Notes: a model not told the origin generated them from the sequence alone. A stretch of 64,000 bases of DNA from G963702155 sp963702155 (GCA_963702155.1 OY969717.1:1798001-1862000); one strand, 5' to 3'; positions 37,047 through 47,471 are shown, counted from the stretch's first letter. Made by a program: numbers and translations.

Positions 37047-38096
37047 TTAATCGTCTTGTTTCTGCCCAGGCAATGGGGCTATAGATATCTGATTGCGCCC
37101 ATTATGCTTGGCCGTGTAAAGCGCCCCGTCAGCGCGCCCAATAAGGTCATCCAGATTCTCGCCAACACAATATTCGGCAACACCGCCGGATAATGTAATT
37201 TTCCCTAAAGTCTCGCCATTGTTGCGGTTGATGACTTCTTTATTGGCAACGGCTTTTCTAAGATAATCGGCCACTCGCTCCGCGCCTTGGATATTTGTTT
37301 CAGGCAGCAAAATGGCAAATTCTTCTCCGCCATATCGTGCGGCAACATCGCGCCCTTTTACACCATCAGTCAAAGTTTTGGATACAAGACGTAAAACTTG
37401 ATCACCAACCTGATGCCCATAATCATCATTAAAACTTTTAAAATGATCAATATCCATCATGATAAGCGAAAAGGCCGTGCCGTTATCCTCGGTTTGTTGG
37501 GCAATACGTATAATTTCAGTATCAAACGCTTTTCGGTTTGCAAGGCTGGTAAGGCTGTCTGTCAAAGCCTCTTTCCGCACACGATCTAAATCACGTTGTA
37601 GCTGCCCCATAACCATTTCGGATCGCGAAAGCTTCTCTTCCAGCTGCGAGTTATATGTCATCATGTCTTTAGTGCCTGCAACGACATCTTGTAAAATAGA
37701 TCGCATTTCTGCGGGCGCCGCTTTGCCATCAAACTTGGAAGACGCTTCATTCAATGTTGTATTATACTTGGTTGTTGCCGATTTTACATTTTTAACAACG
37801 CCGCTTACATCGCGAATGGTAGCCTGAATACGGTCGCCAGCTTCGCGCACACGTTCATTTTCATTTCTTTCACCAAGAAATTTTTCATGAATTTCTATGC
37901 AACGCTCATCTGTAAATTTTTCGTTATTGGCCTCTAAAATATCAATCGCGCGCGTTATTTCGGCATTGGCTTGGGAATAATAAACATACCACAGCTCGTA
38001 ATGCTCTGGCGTCGGTGGCAAATTTTCTTTTCGCAACCGTTGAAACGCCTTTTCGGCATATTCTTTGGCTTTTTCTAATGAATGAACGTACTGCAC
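37047..38096 (-). CDS. GGDEF diguanylate cyclase
   Basis: Encodes 349 residues; synthesises cyclic di-GMP from GTP. The C-terminal GGDEF domain (about 172-345) keeps the catalytic GGEEF at 256-260 and the metal/GTP segment MMDIDHFKSFNDDYGH. The RxxD inhibitory site is not conserved (KGRD). The N-terminal 1-160 is helical and soluble with no membrane segment, and contains PTPEHYELWYVYY, seen in a subset of alphaproteobacterial cyclases. It could affect flagella, surface attachment or secretion. Confidence 0.9.
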   Translation of the reverse strand: MQYVHSLEKAKEYAEKAFQRLRKENLPPTPEHYELWYVYYSQANAEITRAIDILEANNEKFTDERCIEIHEKFLGERNENERVREAGDRIQATIRDVSGVVKNVKSATTKYNTTLNEASSKFDGKAAPAEMRSILQDVVAGTKDMMTYNSQLEEKLSRSEMVMGQLQRDLDRVRKEALTDSLTSLANRKAFDTEIIRIAQQTEDNGTAFSLIMMDIDHFKSFNDDYGHQVGDQVLRLVSKTLTDGVKGRDVAARYGGEEFAILLPETNIQGAERVADYLRKAVANKEVINRNNGETLGKITLSGGVAEYCVGENLDDLIGRADGALYTAKHNGRNQISIAPLPGQKQDD

Positions 38097-38251
38097 GTTA
38101 TTTCCGTCTCAACTATGGATAGTTTAAGCATAATAGCGATTTTTAAAATATTATCAAAATCAGATGATAAAAGAACCTTTTAAACATATGTGCAGTATAC
38201 AATATAAAATCCTAACAAAACCTTTTTTTGTTATGGAATAATATAGCTTTA

Positions 38252-39406
38252 TTATTCGCTAGAAATACTGGTTTCATTTTTTAACATGTCAGGCTTGTTC
38301 TCAAATAAACTATAGGTGTTATCAATCGCGAAAAGATAGCGTGAATTGCAGCCTTCCCGTTTTATCTCAACATAGGCACTACATACTTTTTCAGGTGGCG
38401 GTTGACCATTATTCACCGATGGTAAAGGCATTGGTGTAAACGATAAAGATGGCTCGCTAATACATCTTGTTTTCTTTTTATCTTTGTGTATCCAGTTTTC
38501 AAGCGGCAAAAAAGAAACCTGCGCTTTACCTGTTACGGGATTTCCGGCAATCGCAATCCAACTTTTATATTGTGCCGATGCGGCTGCGTTTTTTTCTTTA
38601 TGCGGCTTTATATTAAGAATTTCGAGGCCTGTCATAATTTCTTCCGGCTGACCATCACAATCAAGATCAACACGGATATGGTTATTATACTGCCAATAAA
38701 GCGCGGGTTTTTCAGAAGAAATTGCATTCATCCAGCGCGGAATAACCCCATAACTGGCGGCGGACAAGCTTTGGTTTTCTTCTTTAGCAAATAAAGCGAG
38801 CGATTCAATCCTTTGCTGCGTCAATAAAATCAAGCAAGATAATTCTTCGGTACGTTTTGCGGATTCATTGGCACTGCGGTTGATCTGCCATCGGCATTGG
38901 TCATCCCGATACAAAAGCCAGCTTTTCTGAGCTTCACGTAGCGTTATCTCTAAATTTTTAGAGACTTCACGAATTTCTTTTATTTGTACGTCGTTTGCCG
39001 CACTCATCGCGTCGGGTTTTATTTTCTCTTGTATCTCTTGTTGGGTGTCTTTGTTATGCGCAACAGGTTTTTTAGCTGGTAAGGGGACGGGCTCTACCGC
39101 TGTACCTTGTTCTTCAGATATAGCCGCAGCATTTAAATTTGGTTGATCAAAAGCGTCATTTTGAGCCTGCACATTTTGATGACGCGCCATGAGCGAAGGA
39201 TAAATATCATTTGTAACACGTTCAAAAATGCGGCTAAGGCGTGCTTGCTCTGCGTCATAAATTTTATTAAGACAGGCCGTTACATCTGCTGAATTTTGAA
39301 TATCCTTGCATTGCTGAATATTCAATGCATGTGCATTTTGTGAAAAAGGCAGACTTAATATACAAACAATTATAATTTTGAAGAAAATGAAATGCATCTG
39401 CCGCAT
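38252..39406 (-). CDS. Secreted protein with LprI (DUF1311)-like regions
   Basis: Encodes 384 residues with a signal peptide (ending NAHA). Residues about 30-60 (IQQCKDIQNSADVTACLNKIYDAEQARL) and about 150-205 (LREAQKSWLLYRDDQCRWQ...LSCLILLTQQRIESL) are the two halves of the LprI/lysozyme-inhibitor-type domain, split by a ~90-residue Pro/Gln/Lys-rich insertion. The C-terminal ~170 residues contain a DLDCDGQPEEI segment like an FG-GAP-type calcium loop. Function unknown; a lysozyme-inhibitor role is only family-based. Confidence 0.65.
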   Translation of the reverse strand: MRQMHFIFFKIIIVCILSLPFSQNAHALNIQQCKDIQNSADVTACLNKIYDAEQARLSRIFERVTNDIYPSLMARHQNVQAQNDAFDQPNLNAAAISEEQGTAVEPVPLPAKKPVAHNKDTQQEIQEKIKPDAMSAANDVQIKEIREVSKNLEITLREAQKSWLLYRDDQCRWQINRSANESAKRTEELSCLILLTQQRIESLALFAKEENQSLSAASYGVIPRWMNAISSEKPALYWQYNNHIRVDLDCDGQPEEIMTGLEILNIKPHKEKNAAASAQYKSWIAIAGNPVTGKAQVSFLPLENWIHKDKKKTRCISEPSLSFTPMPLPSVNNGQPPPEKVCSAYVEIKREGCNSRYLFAIDNTYSLFENKPDMLKNETSISSE

Positions 39407-39542
39407 AAGTGCCGCCTTTTAACTTTTTTAAAAATGTACTTTGTAAAATTGGATCACGCATCGCACTCCAATACAAAAGATATACAGGATACTTAAATAT
39501 TTTGCGAAAAAAAAACGTAAATCGATTGATGGATTTGGTAAA

Positions 39543-40694
39543 TTAAGCGCCAAATGATGAGGAAATAGCGGGCAAGGGTTGCTGTTGCGGTGCAATGGGG
39601 GCAGTTTTAAGTCTATCCATAAGCAACTTCATTTCGACCTCTTGACCAAACGAGATATCGCGGTTCATTTTAATGCCGCTAATATCACGAAGGCTATCTG
39701 ATTGCATGGCCAGCATTCCTGCGGATGGCTTGGGCGCTATAACATCATTTGGATCAATTTCATAGGTTGCAACTTTATAAGCCAATTCAGGCCTTTCTAA
39801 AGCAGCATCAATTTGCTTTTCATCTAAACCGAACTTGTGAAGCTCACCGGGCTCATGTTCAGCGGCATAAATAATACGTTCTGGCGTTGGATCGTACTTA
39901 CGCTCTTCATTTTCAATATGATTTTCATGTACGGATTCTAAAGCCTCATCCATTTGAAGCATTTCTTTAAATTCAGGCTGATCCTCGACATCGGCTTTTA
40001 AAAAATCTTGAAACTGTTCTGGTGTTACATCTTCCCACGAAAATGGGGACTTCTCAACCTGCGGTACAGATTCACCGGGTGTTTGTGTAACCGCTTGATC
40101 GGGGTTAGCCGGTGTATTCAAAATTTTGAGAGTCTCTTTTATAAGCGCTTCTTGCTCAGCTTTAGGCAGTTTTTTCTGTTGCTCGCTAATTTCCGCATGC
40201 ATTGTTTGGGCATTAGACATAGTCGTAACCAGAGATCCCGCCCCAACAAAAGCAACATCAGCTATAGACCCCACAGCCATTTGCGCCATTGCGCCGGCTT
40301 TTGTGGGCACATCATCAACGATACCAAACGTATTTTGCAACTCTGCATTAGAATATTGATCACCGGCGGCTTCTTTAAGAGCCCCCCAAGCCTGACCCTG
40401 TGCAGCTTCAAATGTGTTTTTAAAATCCTGCATCGTAGACTTAAGATCTATATGTACATTTTGTGCGCGATTTTGCATTTCGGGTAATTTACCCGCCGGC
40501 TTGGACGAATCAAGCTTCATATCAGCAGGTTTTATGTGAGAAACATCCCAGTTTTTATTGGGAAGTATAGCTTGCATGATCGTATGATCTTGTTCAACCG
40601 TTTGGTCTTGATTTTGCTCAAACACACTTAAGCCGCTCGCTCCATAATTGAAGCTATCTGACACGGCTCTATGATTTGATGTAAATGTGTTCAT
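39543..40694 (-). CDS. Unrecognised soluble protein
   Basis: Encodes 383 residues with no signal peptide. The N-terminal ~100 residues are Asn/Gln/Lys-rich. A small hydrophobic stretch (about 132-160, AGAMAQMAVGSIADVAFVGAG) lies in the middle and Glu-rich helices follow. No domain recognised. It stands alone. A secretion-system substrate is conceivable because of the nearby Dot/Icm genes, but nothing in the sequence supports that. Confidence 0.5.
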   Translation of the reverse strand: MNTFTSNHRAVSDSFNYGASGLSVFEQNQDQTVEQDHTIMQAILPNKNWDVSHIKPADMKLDSSKPAGKLPEMQNRAQNVHIDLKSTMQDFKNTFEAAQGQAWGALKEAAGDQYSNAELQNTFGIVDDVPTKAGAMAQMAVGSIADVAFVGAGSLVTTMSNAQTMHAEISEQQKKLPKAEQEALIKETLKILNTPANPDQAVTQTPGESVPQVEKSPFSWEDVTPEQFQDFLKADVEDQPEFKEMLQMDEALESVHENHIENEERKYDPTPERIIYAAEHEPGELHKFGLDEKQIDAALERPELAYKVATYEIDPNDVIAPKPSAGMLAMQSDSLRDISGIKMNRDISFGQEVEMKLLMDRLKTAPIAPQQQPLPAISSSFGA

Positions 40695-40834
40695 TTATCT
40701 AAATACTAAAATCTATTTCAATACTATATTTATAAAGCAGTTTTTTTCTTATTACGAGTCTTTTCCTGCTATTATTTCCTATAATACACTAAAAATTCAA
40801 TACATGCTACTTTTTTGCTTGATTTTATAAAGCC

Positions 40835-42365
40835 TTAATACCCATGACGACGATATCCCAAAGCCTCGGCAATATGATTTGTTTCAATTTTTTCAAAATC
40901 TTGCCCGGTTTTGGCCGTCTCTAAGTCCGCTATCGTACGGGCAACCTTTAAAACACGGAAATATCCGCGGGCAGATAGCTTGTTTTTTTCCATAGACTTA
41001 TTGAGCAAATCTTGCGCCTTATTATCCAAAATGGCAATGGCCTCCAAAGCGTTCGTATCCGCATGCGCATTAATCGATATATCCGCGCCCATGGCATCAA
41101 ACCGCGCGGCCTGAATATCCCGTGCGTCCTTCACATGCACTGCAATAGTAGCAGAGGCTTCCCCATTAGCTACCAAGCCTAAATCCTGCACCGATACGGG
41201 CGGCACATCAACCTTTATATCAAGCCTATCCAGCATAGGCCCTGAAATCTTGCCCTGATAATCACTACCGCATCTGGGTGCTTTGGTACATTCCATATCC
41301 GGATCGCCCAAATACCCGCATCGACACGGGTTCATCGCGGCAATAAGCTGAAACCGCGCCGGATAGCTGACATGCTGGTTCGCGCGGGCAATAAGCGCCG
41401 TTCCGTTTTCCAAAGGCTGGCGCAGGGATTCGATTGTGCCGCGCGCGAATTCGGGCAATTCATCTAAAAATAAAACGCCATTATGCGCCAGGCTAATCTC
41501 GCCGGGTTTAACCTTGTGCCCCCCGCCAACCAGCGCAGGAAGCGATGCCGAATGATGCGGATCGCGGTAAGGGCGGTATTTGAGCAATCCGCCATCAGGC
41601 AATGTGCCGGAAATAGAATGTATAATGGAGACCTCGAGCGCCTCTTTTGGCGAAAGCGGCGGTAAGATACCGGGCAAGCAACTGGCCAGCATAGATTTCC
41701 CCGACCCCGGCGGCCCAATCATCAGCATATTATGCCCGCCCGCGGCGGCAATAATTAATGCGCGTTTCGCCGTTTCCTTGCCCCTTGACATCGGCCATAT
41801 CTGGCACGCGCATCGCGCCTTCTTGCCCGATTTTTGGCGTGGGCGGCATGAGGACTTGTGTGCCTTTTATATGATTGATGAGCTGTAGCAAATCGTTAGG
41901 CGCAAGAATATCAATCTCTCCTGCCCATGCCGCCTCCCCGCCGCAAGAAGCGGGACAAATCAGGCGGTTTTCATTGGCGCTCGCATACATTGCGGCGGGC
42001 AAAATGCCGGCTACTGCGCGAATGGATGCGTCGAGCGATAATTCGCCCAAAACAACACAATCGGTAAGCTCATCCTTCGGTAGGATATCCATCGCGGCCA
42101 AAAGGCCGAGCGCAATCGGCAAATCATAATGTGAGCCTTCTTTAGCGAGATCAGCGGGCGCAAGATTTACCGTCAAACGTTTGGGCGGCATGGATATCCC
42201 CAGCGAATGCAGCGCCGCACGTACCCGCTCCTTGCTTTCCGCAACCGCTTTATCAGGCAAACCCACAATTGTAAACGCCGGCAACCCGCTAGAAATCTGC
42301 ACCTGCACATCGACGGGACGTACATCCACACCGGAAAATGCAACGGTATTAATGCGGGCGACCAT
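40835..42365 (-). pseudogene. YifB/ComM-type Mg-chelatase-like ATPase, frameshifted
   Basis: Two overlapping frames make up one ~510-residue YifB/ComM protein. The first (to 41730) starts VARINTVAFSGVDVRPVDVQV and ends after VPDMADVKGQ. The second (from about 41790) continues with ETAKRALIIAAAGGHNML, the Walker A MIGPPGSGKS, FLDELPEF and the C-terminal ARGYFRVLKVARTIADL. Total length is 3n+1 and the junction is one extra base near 41776-41777 (GGAAAC for an expected GAAAC on the minus strand). Apart from this the gene looks intact. ComM-type helicases act in recombination and natural transformation. It is coupled to the gene upstream by a 1-base overlap. A sequencing error is as likely as a true null allele. 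Confidence 0.85.
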
Positions 42366-43532
42366 TATTGTTCACCATATCCGAAGAGACATATAGTTTC
42401 CAACTCATTCTCAGGATTCACTTTTGCAATTGCGCGGTAGGGTCTCCGCCTTTTTTGGTTCGGATTAAAATATAGATACACTTGCCCATCATAATCTAAA
42501 AATTGCACATGAACATGGTTATATGATCTCTTCCAATTTTGTTTAATATCTAACAAACCCGCATAAATCGGAAAGCTTTTTGGAAAATCTTTTTTTGATC
42601 TTGTAACATAAAAGCTATATCGATTATCACTGGAATGATCAAAATTTTCTGGACACTTTTGAGTAATCATACAGTCCTCGAAGTATGTCGCATCATGTTG
42701 GTTCAAAAAATAAACAAGATAGTTTGCATTGCTTGTTTTATCATAAGTAAACTGATTATAAACGACCTCTTCTTTACCATCGTTGTTTATATCAATCTGA
42801 TCTTTATATATTGAATCTCCTTGGAAAATAGAGCCATTTTGTTCAAATTGTGCGACTTTATGTTCCCAGTTGACTCCTTTAATTTCTTTTTTTAAATGAT
42901 CTTGGCAGATTTTTTCATCCGCACCCTTCACGATAGTTTCATTGTTGTTATTGAGATTATATTCTAGCAATTCCCTTCCTTTTAGATCGCCTGAAAGTCT
43001 TTCGCTAACATCTTCACAAGCTGACTTGATAACAATCTTTTTATTTTCGGCTTTTTCTTTGATTTTTTTGCATGCATGTAATTTAGAGTCGCTATAAAAA
43101 ACAACATATGGGTCATAAAGATCATATCCTCCTCCATGATCCCAGATTTTCTTGTAGTAAATGAAGTCATTATTACGCTTTAAGGTCATAAAACCTTTGT
43201 AACCATACATGCCGCCTATAATATCTTTGCCATAAGCTTTTAATTCAAAAACATCCCCATTTGATAGCGTGCAAACATTATTTTTTTTTAAATTCTTTAA
43301 ATATTCGAAATTTTTGTAATCTTCTGGTAGATCAGCTTTATCCAAATCAAGAAGAACTAAATTTTCATATCCTTCTGATCTTTCATCATCCTTGTATGTA
43401 ACGCCTAGAAAAACCATAAATTTATCATCTTCAGGATCGCAATACATCTCTCCTGTCCAAGAAGGCTCATCTGCATATGAAGCAACAGGAGACAAAACAA
43501 AAGAAAATCATGAGTAAAATTAAAAAACGCAT
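42365..43532 (-). CDS. Probable secreted protein with disrupted signal peptide frame
   Basis: The main frame (42365-43495) encodes ~376 residues starting SPVASYADEPSWTGEMYCDPEDD and has no signal start of its own except a TTG. One frame over, an ATG at 43532 encodes MRFLILLMIFF, a signal peptide. Removing one base from the T run near 43499-43508 joins them as a normal peptide ending ASYA before DEP. The full span is 3n+1 in length, consistent with one extra base. The mature protein has DINNDGKEEVVYNQF, like an FG-GAP calcium loop, and several cysteines. Family unknown. Its stop overlaps the YifB start by 1 base. Confidence 0.65.
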
Positions 43533-43644
43533 TAAAATCTTTAAGCTCTTAAACATTCAACATCATCCCATATCTTTTTACCAATAACCATACCTCGTGC
43601 CGATTTCATGAAACTTAAAAAGTGTTTGTCGCGTATGTACGCCT

Positions 43645-44184
43645 ATGAATCCTTTTAAATTACTAAAAAACAAAGAGCTTATACGTCCTGTATCAATTGC
43701 ATGGGGCATGTCCATTGCTATAACCGCGCTTGTTATCATCATTACGGGTAATATTTATGGCGCTGAGGAGGCAAAGGGTTTATTAGAGTCTATACAAAAA
43801 GCAAGCCTTTATTATGGCTCTGCGGTTGCGACGGCTTCGGCTACGATTATGGCTTTAATGCTCACTCTCCTTGGGTATACAACACGTGATGCAGTTGAAG
43901 CAAAAAAACGTACATTCATATATTTACATGCCATTACAACTTTTTGCGTCTATAGTTTTATCGGCGGGATTATTTTGCTTTTGGTGATCAGTTTTCCTGT
44001 GCAGGATTTTGAAAAAATTCCCGGTCATTGGTATAAATACATGTATTACGTAGTAATAGCGTGGAATGGTATGCTGGCCGGGCATATGATCTCTACTATC
44101 TTTATTTTGCGGGATACAATTTCAAAAATCATTGGCGATGTTTCCCCTGATTTTGATGAAGACGGCAAACAAGAAAAATCTTAA
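43645..44184 (+). CDS. Unrecognised inner-membrane protein
   Basis: Encodes 179 residues with four hydrophobic segments (about 16-38, 52-75, 92-116, 130-153), a short basic N-terminus and an acidic tail. The segment ALMLTLLGYTTRDA near 70-85 is the most distinctive stretch. No family recognised. It is divergent from the previous gene. Confidence 0.6.
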   Translation: MNPFKLLKNKELIRPVSIAWGMSIAITALVIIITGNIYGAEEAKGLLESIQKASLYYGSAVATASATIMALMLTLLGYTTRDAVEAKKRTFIYLHAITTFCVYSFIGGIILLLVISFPVQDFEKIPGHWYKYMYYVVIAWNGMLAGHMISTIFILRDTISKIIGDVSPDFDEDGKQEKS

Positions 44185-44275
44185 AAACTCTACCCCGTTA
44201 AGGGTTCGTTCATCTTTGTTGTTTAAACAAGGGGATAACGAATAACCAAACCTTATCAACAAACGGGGATATCCC

Positions 44276-44944
44276 ATGCTTACCGATACATTTAATACTG
44301 ATTATCTTGATACACAAACCAACATGGTTTCATTATCCGCAAAAAAGCGCGGCTATATGATGGCTAAGTTAGAGTTGCCTGTAGCTGTCAAGGATATCTT
44401 AGATGGAAAAGACACTTATAATGATACGGTTCAATATGCAATGCATGATTTAATCAGCGATATGGAGCCGGATAACGCGCTACTTGGCATGACATTATCG
44501 GTTCAGGATATTGCAAAAAAATACAGCGACCCGCAAAGCGGCATTGAAACACATTTTGATATTTTAAATGCTCAATGCGAGCAGGTATTAAACCAATATG
44601 GCGGCACATGGCTTTTGAACATGCGCGGTGATGATATCGATGCGGATGAAGCGCTGAATACTTTACGCGCCATGCCAGAAGATATGGAAGCGCTCGCCGG
44701 ATTAATCGCTTATAGCAAGACATGTATTGAAAAAAAGCATCAAGATGCCGCCGCAATGCTTGGCATATTCCAGATACAGCTACGCGCCCAATCCTTAGTC
44801 GCCGAACATTTAATCGAAGCCGCAGACATGGTGAGCGCGCTCGAAGTTTCGGATGAAGCGCCTGTAAAGGCCATCTCCCCTGCGGTAGGGCAAAGCATGC
44901 AACAAAGCGCGATCGTCATTCATTTTCCGCAACCTGCAATATAG
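44276..44944 (+). CDS. Unrecognised soluble helical protein
   Basis: Encodes 222 residues, acidic and helical, without a signal peptide or membrane segment. ALNTLRAMPEDMEALAGLIAYSK and MLGIFQIQLRAQSLVAEHLIEAADM suggest a helical bundle. The ATG has GGGGAT upstream. A 30-residue reading frame follows 33 bases downstream, probably co-transcribed. Not recognised. Confidence 0.55.
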   Translation: MLTDTFNTDYLDTQTNMVSLSAKKRGYMMAKLELPVAVKDILDGKDTYNDTVQYAMHDLISDMEPDNALLGMTLSVQDIAKKYSDPQSGIETHFDILNAQCEQVLNQYGGTWLLNMRGDDIDADEALNTLRAMPEDMEALAGLIAYSKTCIEKKHQDAAAMLGIFQIQLRAQSLVAEHLIEAADMVSALEVSDEAPVKAISPAVGQSMQQSAIVIHFPQPAI

Positions 44945-44977
44945 ATAAGAGATACATAAATTTAAGGATCAAACGTT

Positions 44978-45070
44978 ATGAACAAACGTATTCAAAAACT
45001 GGCTGATTTAGTACTCGCCACATTTCTGAACACCTGCTTTGCCGCGCATCAATTGCGCGCGGAAAAATAA
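44978..45070 (+). CDS. Small protein (30 aa)
   Basis: ATG at 44978, TAA at 45068-45070, with AAGGA 9-13 bases before the start. It encodes 30 residues, MNKRIQKLADLVLATFL followed by NTCFAAHQLRAEK, an amphipathic, slightly basic peptide with one cysteine. The good ribosome-binding site and position after the 222-residue gene argue for translation. Function unknown. Confidence 0.4.
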   Translation: MNKRIQKLADLVLATFLNTCFAAHQLRAEK

Positions 45071-45075
45071 AAGCT

Positions 45076-45447
45076 CTATTTTTCGACCATCGCCCCTAGC
45101 TTCTTACCGCCCAAAATATGGGCATGAAAATGCGGAACCTCTTGGCCGCCATTGTGCCCTGTATTACTAATCACGCGGAAACCATCCTTTTTTAATCCGG
45201 TTTGATCGGTAATCTTTGCAATGGCCGTATAAAAAGCTTTGATTTCTTCCGCGCTCCCATTGATGCCAAAATCATCAACCGATATATACGCACCTTTTGG
45301 AATAACCAGAATATGGACGGGCGCTTGTGGTGCGATATCATTAAAGGCCAGCACATAATCATCCTCGTAAACTGTATCATTAGGAATCTCCCCGCGCAGA
45401 ATTTTGGCAAATATATTATTTTCATCATATGTGTTGTTTTGGCTCAT
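45076..45447 (-). CDS. HinT-type HIT protein
   Basis: Encodes 123 residues from the ATG at 45447, preceded by AAGAGGAA. The histidine triad HFHAHILGG lies near the C-terminus, with NIFAKILRGEIPNDTVYEDDYVLAFNDIAPQAPVHILVIPKG as the HinT-type core. It hydrolyses purine nucleoside phosphoramidates. The gene is divergent from panD. Confidence 0.92.
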   Translation of the reverse strand: MSQNNTYDENNIFAKILRGEIPNDTVYEDDYVLAFNDIAPQAPVHILVIPKGAYISVDDFGINGSAEEIKAFYTAIAKITDQTGLKKDGFRVISNTGHNGGQEVPHFHAHILGGKKLGAMVEK

Positions 45448-45524
45448 GGTTGTTCCTCTTCCTTGACTTTGTTGGCGTATCAAACCTAGAGTAGCGCACA
45501 CATAAAATCAAAGGACAAATACCG

Positions 45525-45890
45525 ATGCTTTTGACATTGATGAAAGGCAAGTTGCACCGCGCAACCATAACGGAGGCCGATCTGGATTATGAGGGCTCTA
45601 TAAAGATTGATTCCGCGCTGCTTAAGGCGGCCGATATTTTACCCCATGAGCGCGTAGAGGTTTATAACGTCACAAATGGACAGCGTTTTGCAACCTATGC
45701 AATCAAAGGCGAAGCAGGGAGCGGGGTTATTGGCACCAATGGCGCGGCGGCGCATTTGGCAAAACCGGGCGATATTGTAATTATCTGTACCTACGCACAG
45801 ATGGAAGAGCAGGCGGCGCGCAATTACAAACCAACCGTCATATTGCTTGATGAGCATAACCGGATTAAAGATCAAAAGGCACCAACATGA
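45525..45890 (+). CDS. panD: Aspartate 1-decarboxylase
   Basis: Encodes 121 residues. It makes beta-alanine for pantothenate and is a pyruvoyl enzyme that cleaves itself between Gly24 and Ser25 (YEGSIKID, residues 22-29). KGKLHRATITEADLDY and NGAAAHLAKPGDIVIICTYA are family hallmarks. Its stop overlaps the next start by 4 bases (ATGA), so it is coupled to the flavoprotein gene. Confidence 0.95.
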   Translation: MLLTLMKGKLHRATITEADLDYEGSIKIDSALLKAADILPHERVEVYNVTNGQRFATYAIKGEAGSGVIGTNGAAAHLAKPGDIVIICTYAQMEEQAARNYKPTVILLDEHNRIKDQKAPT

Positions 45891-47104
45891 GCCAGCATTA
45901 TGATGTGATTATTATTGGCGCGGGCGCCGCCGGTTTAATGTGCGCAATAGAGGCCGGAAAAAGGGGGCGCAAGGTATGGTTGATTGATCATGCAAAGAAA
46001 ACGGCTGAAAAAATACGCATATCCGGGGGTGGCCGCTGCAATTTTACGAACACGAACACACGACCCGAAGCCTATCTATCCGCAAATCCGCATTTTTGTA
46101 AATCTGCCCTTTCCCAATATACACATCATGATTTTATTGCGCTGGTTGATGCATACAATATCGCATGGCACGAGAAAAAACTGGGGCAGCTTTTTTGCGA
46201 CGGTTCATCGCAGCAAATCATCGACATGCTTTTGTCTGAATGCGATAAAGCCGGCGTGCGCTTTGATATGGAGACAAGCGTAGAAGAAGTTGAGACCATG
46301 ATTAATGAAAATGCCCAACGCATATCGGATAATAAAAATTCACGCTACATCGTGCATACATCTCGTGGCGGCGCGCATTGCCACAGTCTTGTCATCGCCA
46401 CGGGCGGTCTATCCATACCAAAAATAGGGGCGAGCAAATTCGGCTATCATATTGCGCGTCAATTTAATTTGCCTGTAACGGCAACATTTCCTGCGCTTGT
46501 ACCTTTCACATTTCAAAGTGACATTTTAGCGAGATGCAAGGATTTGAGCGGGTTATCCGTAGAGGCCAATGTCGCATGCAACGGGATGAGTTTTGCAGAA
46601 GGTCTGTTATTCACCCATAGAGGGCTAAGCGGGCCATCCATTTTGCAAATATCTTCATATTGGAAAGAGGGGGATGAGATCATTGTCAACCTGGCCCCCG
46701 AAACCGATATGTTTGAATTTTTAAAGCTACGTAAAAACGAGAACCCAAAACAAAATGCAGAAACAGCGCTCTCCCATATCCTCCCCAACCGATTAGCGGC
46801 GTGGATATGCAAGGATACAGGAATAAATGGCCGGCTGGCAGATTTGGCGGATAAAAAGCTCGGTGTTTTAGGGGCGGCTGTCAATGACTGGCGCATAAAA
46901 CCCGCAGGCACCGAAGGTTACCGCACGGCGGAAGTTACCTTGCAAGGGATTGATACCAATGTTTTATCCTCTAAAACCATGGAAGCCAAAGATCACGCAG
47001 GCCTCTTTTTTATTGGAGAGGTTGTTGACGTAACCGGACATCTTGGCGGCTATAATTTTCAATGGGCTTGGTCATCGGGATACGTTGCCGGCCAGCACGC
47101 TTAA
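45887..47104 (+). CDS. HI0933/YhiN-family NAD(P)/FAD flavoprotein
   Basis: Encodes 405 residues. The FAD dinucleotide site IIGAGAAGLMCAIEAGKRG is at the N-terminus. SGGGRCNFTN (about 47-56) and FTHRGLSGPSILQIS are signatures of the HI0933/YhiN (BaiN-like) family. The C-terminus GEVVDVTGHLGGYNFQWAWSSG is strongly conserved. The exact substrate is unknown. It overlaps panD by 4 bases and precedes the ArsC-like gene by 19 bases. Confidence 0.88.
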   Translation: MSQHYDVIIIGAGAAGLMCAIEAGKRGRKVWLIDHAKKTAEKIRISGGGRCNFTNTNTRPEAYLSANPHFCKSALSQYTHHDFIALVDAYNIAWHEKKLGQLFCDGSSQQIIDMLLSECDKAGVRFDMETSVEEVETMINENAQRISDNKNSRYIVHTSRGGAHCHSLVIATGGLSIPKIGASKFGYHIARQFNLPVTATFPALVPFTFQSDILARCKDLSGLSVEANVACNGMSFAEGLLFTHRGLSGPSILQISSYWKEGDEIIVNLAPETDMFEFLKLRKNENPKQNAETALSHILPNRLAAWICKDTGINGRLADLADKKLGVLGAAVNDWRIKPAGTEGYRTAEVTLQGIDTNVLSSKTMEAKDHAGLFFIGEVVDVTGHLGGYNFQWAWSSGYVAGQHA

Positions 47105-47123
47105 ATGTAACAGGAGCAAAAAT

Positions 47124-47471
47124 ATGAGCGTTAAAATTTACGGTATCAAGAATTGTGACACAATGAAGAAGGCGTTTAACTGGTTGGATGCGCACAATAT
47201 TACCTATGATTTTCATGATTACAAAAAGCTTGATGCGGATAAGGACGTTTTAAATGAAGCTATCGCCGCGCAAGGCTGGGAAAGCGTTTTTAATAAACGC
47301 GGCACAACATGGCGCAGCCTTCCTGATAATACCAAAAATTCTATGGATAACAGCCTTGCGATTGCAGCAGCGCTCGAAAACCCTTCTCTCATTAAACGCC
47401 CGCTTATGATTTATAAAAAGAAAATATATCTGGGGTTCAAACCAGATATTTATAAAGATATTTTTTTATAA
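47124..47471 (+). CDS. ArsC/Spx-family thioredoxin-fold protein (YffB-like)
   Basis: Encodes 115 residues from the ATG at 47124, which has AGGAGC upstream. The start VKIYGIKNCDTMKKAFNWLD has one active-site cysteine, then YDFHDYKK and the C-terminal SLIKRPLM, as in the YffB subgroup. These enzymes act as thiol reductases; arsenate reduction is not established for YffB. It ends the panD transcript. Confidence 0.87.
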   Translation: MSVKIYGIKNCDTMKKAFNWLDAHNITYDFHDYKKLDADKDVLNEAIAAQGWESVFNKRGTTWRSLPDNTKNSMDNSLAIAAALENPSLIKRPLMIYKKKIYLGFKPDIYKDIFL

